Assembly (NCBI RefSeq): GCF_002835735.1
Contig: NZ_PISD01000034.1
Location: 55,762 to 119,761, forward strand
DNA length: 64,000 nucleotides
DNA from: Cytobacillus horneckiae
Lineage (GTDB): Bacteria; Bacillota; Bacilli; Bacillales; Cytobacillaceae
Direction of reading: 5' to 3'
Shown here: positions 60,094-64,000 of the stretch, in pieces
Layout: each line of letters begins with the position of its first letter
How positions within the stretch are numbered: the first letter of the stretch is position 1
Position numbers and translations under genes: made by a program
The notes under the pieces: generated by a model
Databases searched by the model: none
Seen by the model: the letters and a program-made list of their open reading frames with translations, nothing else
What the model was told of the DNA's origin: nothing

Positions 60094-61185
60094 TTAAATT
60101 TTGCTTAATACTTCAGCTAACACCCTTGCGCCTTGATCAAGTACTGAATGATTGAATGTCATCTTAGGATGATGCAGACCAGATCGTAAATCTGCGCCAA
60201 GGCCAATCATCGTGGCCTTTACTTCTGGATGTTTGATTGTGTAAAAATGAAAATCATCACTGCCGGAGGTTACGACTGGCTGTGCCAAGCTTTTTGGCCC
60301 AAGCACTGCTTCAATTGCCGCTGCTGCAAGCTTTTCAGAGTCGTTTGATACTTCGGCCCCCGGTGTAAAATCCTTCCAATCAAACTTAATAGACACACCA
60401 TATAAGCTCTCTATATGCATCAATCCTTCTGCTACTTTTTCTTGTAAGCCTATTAATATTTCATTTTTTTGTGCACGCACATCCATTCCGAACGAAGCTG
60501 TTCCGGGTATGATATTCAGGCTCTCGCCGCCGGCGTGGATTTTCGTCAATTTCAAAGAATAGGATTCAAATGGAGACATATAAATGTTTTTTATAAATTG
60601 ATGAATAGCTGCAATGACATCAATGCTGTTGCTTCCTTGATGTGGCCTCGCACCATGTGCATCTACCCCTATGATTCTACCTTCCAATGTGACACAGGCT
60701 CCGTGGTGAATAGAAGGTGCAGCTTGTCCAAAAGGAAGTTCTTCTGCTGGACGGAGATGAACACCAAATAGGTGGCTGACATGATTCATTGCACCCTTTT
60801 CAATCATCGCCAATGACCCATTGCCTTTTTCTTCAGCAGGCTGAAAAATAAAGCGGATTTTTTTCCTCAATGGCTGATGCTGCAAATATAGCAACGCGCC
60901 GAGAACGATTGAAATATGCGCATCATGTCCACAGGAGTGGTTCGCTTGGTATACGCCGTCCACTTCCTGCCATAAGGCATCAATATCCGCCCGAACAGCA
61001 ACTGCTTCACTTCCTTCGCCTAGTTCCGCAATCACACCTGTCACATCGTTAAACCTGCAATAGTTCACCTGTAAATCATCCAATATTTCAGTAATTTTTT
61101 GAGTAGTCTTTAATTCTTTAAAACTTGTTTCAGGATGATGATGGAAATAGTCAAACCATGATAAAATCTGTTTTTCATAGTTCAT
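60094..61185 (-). CDS. M20-family amidohydrolase (N-acyl-amino acid hydrolase type)
   Basis: 363 residues. Metal site NHSCGHDAHIS (about 82), FQPAEEKGNG with catalytic Glu pair (about 115), FGVHLRP and a late histidine in LHHPKMTFNHS; the dimerisation domain is about 170-280. It hydrolyses N-acyl amino acids. It is the first gene of the four-gene group with NhaC, epimerase and GNAT, a set that could turn N-acylated or D-amino acids into L-amino acids. It follows rocG by a terminator and is not part of the roc operon. Confidence 0.87.
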   Translation of the reverse strand: MNYEKQILSWFDYFHHHPETSFKELKTTQKITEILDDLQVNYCRFNDVTGVIAELGEGSEAVAVRADIDALWQEVDGVYQANHSCGHDAHISIVLGALLYLQHQPLRKKIRFIFQPAEEKGNGSLAMIEKGAMNHVSHLFGVHLRPAEELPFGQAAPSIHHGACVTLEGRIIGVDAHGARPHQGSNSIDVIAAIHQFIKNIYMSPFESYSLKLTKIHAGGESLNIIPGTASFGMDVRAQKNEILIGLQEKVAEGLMHIESLYGVSIKFDWKDFTPGAEVSNDSEKLAAAAIEAVLGPKSLAQPVVTSGSDDFHFYTIKHPEVKATMIGLGADLRSGLHHPKMTFNHSVLDQGARVLAEVLSKI

Positions 61186-61253
61186 GAAAAAATCAATCCT
61201 TTTCGACTTTAGTAAATTTTACAAAAATTCACCTTGTATTTTCCTTGCAGTAA

Positions 61254-61284
61254 AAATCCTTGTACATCAACTGTACAAGGATTT
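61254..61284 (-). terminator. Terminator of the roc operon (after rocG)
   Basis: AAATCCTTGTAC and GTACAAGGATTT form a 12-bp perfect stem with a 7-base loop and a T-rich minus-strand tail. Confidence 0.85.
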
Positions 61285-61369
61285 CTCTCCACTATGGCTG
61301 GCAGTCTTTCGCCAATTTTGAAACATTGGTGAGAAATCTAAGATGTAAGTCTGCCAGTTATGATAAAAA

Positions 61370-62650
61370 TTAAACCCAGCCTCTAAATCTTGAAGCTTCA
61401 GACATTTTTCGAACGCCGACAATATAGGCAGCTAAACGCATGTTCACTTTTCGCTGTTCTGCGATTTCGTATACATTTTCAAATGAATGAACGAGGACTT
61501 TTTGCAGTTTTTCTAGCACTTCATCCTCACTCCAATAATAGCCCTGATTATTCTGCACCCATTCAAAATAGGATACTGTCACTCCGCCTGCACTCGCAAG
61601 GACGTCTGGCACTAGCAGCACGCCTCGGTCTGATAGAATTCTAGTTGCTTCCAGAGTCGTAGGGCCGTTCGCCGCTTCAACGACGATCGACGCCTTGATT
61701 TTATGAGCATTTGCTGCAGTTATTTGATTTGAAATCGCTGCCGGCACCAAAATATCGCATTCTTTTTCTAGTAGCTCTTGATTTGAGATAGTCGTATTAA
61801 ACAAGTTTGTCACTGAACCGAAGCTATCTCTACGATCGAGCAAATAGTCAATATCCAAACCATTTGTGTCATACAGTGCACCATGGGCATCAGAAATACC
61901 TACAACCTTCGCTCCAGCATCATGCATGAATTTCGCAAGAAAACTGCCGGCATTACCAAACCCTTGTACAATGACTCTTGCTCCTTCAATAGTGATGCCT
62001 CTTCGTTTCGCTGCTTCTTCAATGCATATGACTACGCCTTGGGCAGTTGCTTTTTCACGCCCTTGAGATCCGCCAAGAACAAGCGGTTTTCCTGTGATGA
62101 ATCCAGGAGAATCGTATTCACGCAGACGGCTATATTCATCCATCATCCATGCCATAATTTGTGAATTTGTAAAAACATCCGGTGCCGGGATATCTTTTGT
62201 AGGACCAACAATTTGGCTGATTGCTCTTACATATCCCCGACTTAATCTTTCTAACTCACCCATTGACATTTTTCGCGGATCGCAAATGATGCCTCCCTTT
62301 CCGCCGCCATAAGGCAAATCAGCAATACCGCACTTCAAACTCATCCACATTGATAACGCTTTTACTTCATCTTCGTTTACTTCCGGATGAAATCGAACGC
62401 CTCCCTTTGTCGGGCCAACTGCATCGTTATGCTGCGCGCGATAGCCAGTAAAAACGCTTACTGTGTCGTCATCCATTCTGACTGGAATTTTCACTGTCAG
62501 CAGCCTTAATGGCTCCTTGAGCAGCTCAAACATTTCTTCGGTATAGCCCAGCTTTTCGAGCGCTTCTTTTATGACAACCTGTGTTGAAGTCAATAGATTC
62601 AAAGTTTCTTCCTGCTGTTCCGCTTGTGTCTCAAGCATTTCTGCAACCAT
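61370..62650 (-). CDS. rocG: NAD-dependent glutamate dehydrogenase RocG (GudB/RocG type)
   Basis: 426 residues. Glutamate-binding region GGVRFHPEVNEDEVKALSMW, catalytic lysine K118 in LPYGGGKGG, K106 in SLKCGIAD, and the nucleotide site VQGFGNAGSFLAK (about 230). No tandem-duplication insert like that of inactive GudB is seen. It makes 2-oxoglutarate and ammonia from glutamate. It lies 28 bases after rocD, so it completes ornithine/arginine breakdown in one operon; this favours RocG over GudB. Confidence 0.9.
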   Translation of the reverse strand: MVAEMLETQAEQQEETLNLLTSTQVVIKEALEKLGYTEEMFELLKEPLRLLTVKIPVRMDDDTVSVFTGYRAQHNDAVGPTKGGVRFHPEVNEDEVKALSMWMSLKCGIADLPYGGGKGGIICDPRKMSMGELERLSRGYVRAISQIVGPTKDIPAPDVFTNSQIMAWMMDEYSRLREYDSPGFITGKPLVLGGSQGREKATAQGVVICIEEAAKRRGITIEGARVIVQGFGNAGSFLAKFMHDAGAKVVGISDAHGALYDTNGLDIDYLLDRRDSFGSVTNLFNTTISNQELLEKECDILVPAAISNQITAANAHKIKASIVVEAANGPTTLEATRILSDRGVLLVPDVLASAGGVTVSYFEWVQNNQGYYWSEDEVLEKLQKVLVHSFENVYEIAEQRKVNMRLAAYIVGVRKMSEASRFRGWV

Positions 62651-62678
62651 TCTTGCACCTCTTATATTTAAGTAATGA

Positions 62679-63878
62679 TTATCCTAAAACTTTTACGATT
62701 TTTTCAATTGCCCAATCAAGATCCTCTTTAGAGATGACTAGCGGCGGAGCAAAGCGAATCACCGTATCATGTGTTTCTTTACAAAGAAGACCTGCTTCTT
62801 TTAATTCTTCGCAATATTTACGCGCCGGTTCTGTAAGCTCGACGCCAATAAATAGACCGCGGCCACGCACTTCTTTAATTTTCGGGTTTTTAATTTCTTT
62901 TAATTTTTCTGCAAAATAGTTTCCAAGTTCAAGAGAACGGTCTACAAGCTTCTCTTCTTTTAACACTTCCATTGAAGCGATGGAAACTGCACATGCCATT
63001 GGGTTTCCGCCAAATGTTGAACCATGGGAGCCGGGATTAAATACACCTAGAATCTCCTTGCTTGAAACGACACAAGAAATTGGGAAAACTCCTCCGCCAA
63101 GCGCTTTACCTAAAATGTACATATCAGGATCAACGTCATCCCATTCACATGCAAACATTTTTCCAGAACGTGCAAGACCTGCTTGAATTTCATCAGCAAT
63201 AAACAGCACATTGTTTTCTTTACACGCTTCTTGTGCTTGTTTTAAGAAGCCTTCGGGCGGGATGACAATTCCTGCTTCACCTTGAATCGGCTCAATAAGG
63301 AATGCTGCTGTATTTTCTGTGATTGCTGCTTTTAATGCATCAATATCTCCGTAGGGAATCAATTTAATGCCCGGCAGCATTGGCCCAAATCCTCTTTGAT
63401 ACTCTTCTTCAGAAGAAAGAGAAACCGCTGTCATTGTACGGCCGTGGAAATTTCCAACGCATGCAATGATTTCTGCTTGGTTTTCCGCAACGCCTTTCAC
63501 ATCATATGCCCAGCGACGAGCGGCTTTAATCGCTGTTTCTACCGCTTCTGCACCTGTGTTCATTGGCAAAGCCATTTCTTTATTCGTTAATTCGCAAATC
63601 ATTTCATACCATGGCCCAAGCTGATCGTTATGGAAGGCACGTGATGTTAATGTCACGCGATCAGCTTGATCCTTTAATGCCTGAATGATTTTTGGATGGC
63701 GATGCCCCTGGTTCACCGCTGAGTATGCACTAAGCATATCCATATATTTATTGCCTTCTGGATCTTCAACCCACACACCTTCTGCTTTCGCAATAACGAT
63801 TGGCAGCGGATGATAGTTATTCGCTCCAAATTTTTCCGTTTGTTCAATCAGGTTTTTTGTTTGCAAAGTTTCGTTCAT
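62679..63878 (-). CDS. rocD: Ornithine aminotransferase RocD
   Basis: 399 residues, full length. Class III aminotransferase motifs: [17 protein letters not shown] (about 107), [29 protein letters not shown] (about 226) and the PLP lysine K258 in [10 protein letters not shown]. It converts ornithine and 2-oxoglutarate to glutamate semialdehyde and glutamate. The start follows GGGGAGGAATTATA. Preceded on the same strand by the end of what looks like rocA. Confidence 0.94.
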   Translation of the reverse strand: MNETLQTKNLIEQTEKFGANNYHPLPIVIAKAEGVWVEDPEGNKYMDMLSAYSAVNQGHRHPKIIQALKDQADRVTLTSRAFHNDQLGPWYEMICELTNKEMALPMNTGAEAVETAIKAARRWAYDVKGVAENQAEIIACVGNFHGRTMTAVSLSSEEEYQRGFGPMLPGIKLIPYGDIDALKAAITENTAAFLIEPIQGEAGIVIPPEGFLKQAQEACKENNVLFIADEIQAGLARSGKMFACEWDDVDPDMYILGKALGGGVFPISCVVSSKEILGVFNPGSHGSTFGGNPMACAVSIASMEVLKEEKLVDRSLELGNYFAEKLKEIKNPKIKEVRGRGLFIGVELTEPARKYCEELKEAGLLCKETHDTVIRFAPPLVISKEDLDWAIEKIVKVLG

Positions 63879-63913
63879 TATAATTCCTCCCCATGTTTTC
63901 GCCCGTTCTAGAA

Positions 63914-63941
63914 TGTCAGCTGCCGGGTGTGGCAGCTGACA
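63914..63941 (-). terminator. Hairpin between rocA end and rocD
   Basis: TGTCAGCTGCC and GGCAGCTGACA form an 11-bp perfect stem with a 6-base loop. The minus-strand tail (TTCTAGAAC) is not a good T run, so it could be an attenuator or processing site rather than a full stop. Confidence 0.55.
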
Positions 63942-63954
63942 ATGACTGGTGCGC

Positions 63955-64000
63955 TTAATACATTTCTGAAGTTGTTTTAGCTTGCATGTGAAGCATGATG
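63955..64000 (-). CDS. rocA: C-terminal end of 1-pyrroline-5-carboxylate dehydrogenase RocA (partial)
   Basis: The frame entering from the window edge reads [14 protein letters not shown] and then TAA. LHMQAKT-SEM endings are what I recall of Bacillus RocA proteins, and rocA fits before rocD and rocG: it oxidises the semialdehyde that RocD makes. Only 14 residues are visible, so the call rests on that ending and the context. Confidence 0.55.
   Translation of the reverse strand, partial: IMLHMQAKTTSEMY

Overview
The window reads as chromosome of a low-GC, Gram-positive, endospore-forming member of the Bacillaceae. The evidence is a tricistronic ger germination operon, CotF-like coat proteins, S-box (SAM-I) and T-box riboswitches, cre and Fur boxes, AGGAGG-type ribosome binding sites, and blocks familiar from Bacillus subtilis (dctP/dctRS/dctB, citA-citR, yfmT-yfmS-like, rocA-rocD-rocG, plsC, yeeI). 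Most genes are on the minus strand. No rRNA, tRNA, CRISPR array, prophage or intact insertion sequence was seen; mobile DNA is limited to a decayed IS1182-type transposase piece.

Layout. 1-4600: C4-dicarboxylate uptake and sensing (dctP partial, dctR, dctS, divergent dctB). 4600-7000: succinate/acetate CoA-transferase and a LytTR regulator with a small sensor domain. 7000-17700: a sulfur block. One SAM riboswitch precedes metN-metI-thiolase-acyl-CoA synthetase-acyl-CoA dehydrogenase-like gene-metQ, and a second precedes a flavin monooxygenase; an NCS2 permease lies between. 17800-23000: envelope stress (PrsA-like foldase, HtrA-like protease, two coat-F-like proteins, an OmpR-type two-component system sharing a TTGACA direct repeat with htrA). 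23100-32900: mixed housekeeping and accessory genes, with a NERD-domain pseudogene, an IS remnant and intergenic repeats. 32900-36600: gerB-gerA-gerC. 37000-40250: gltS, hutG and a divergent LysR gene. 40250-45000: Fur-controlled siderophore uptake with an esterase. 45100-50300: methyltransferases, a FusB-like EF-G-binding protein, a CD3324-family gene behind a structured leader, yeeI, a MarR pair and DinB. 50300-54900: citA/citR, an aldehyde dehydrogenase and a soluble chemotaxis signaller. 55000-56750: archaeal-type aspartyl-tRNA synthetase behind a T-box and an Asp/Asn-rich leader ORF. 56760-61200: GNAT, enolase-superfamily epimerase, NhaC antiporter and M20 hydrolase. 61370-64000: rocG, rocD and the end of rocA.

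The most unusual item is upstream of the aspartyl-tRNA synthetase gene. A T-box riboswitch, whose probable specifier loop reads AAC-GAC (Asn-Asp), is followed by a 40-codon ORF. That ORF has a 12-nt perfect Shine-Dalgarno sequence and opens with Met, seven Asp codons and three Asn codons. It overlaps the synthetase gene in another frame, which suggests two stacked layers of Asp/Asn-tRNA sensing on one transcript. Other points of note are citR apparently starting at AUA, the SAM-controlled operon placing acyl-CoA genes inside a methionine transporter operon, a leader with mutually exclusive stems and a 24-codon ORF upstream of the CD3324-family gene, and a sensor domain shared by the LytTR regulator and the chemotaxis protein.
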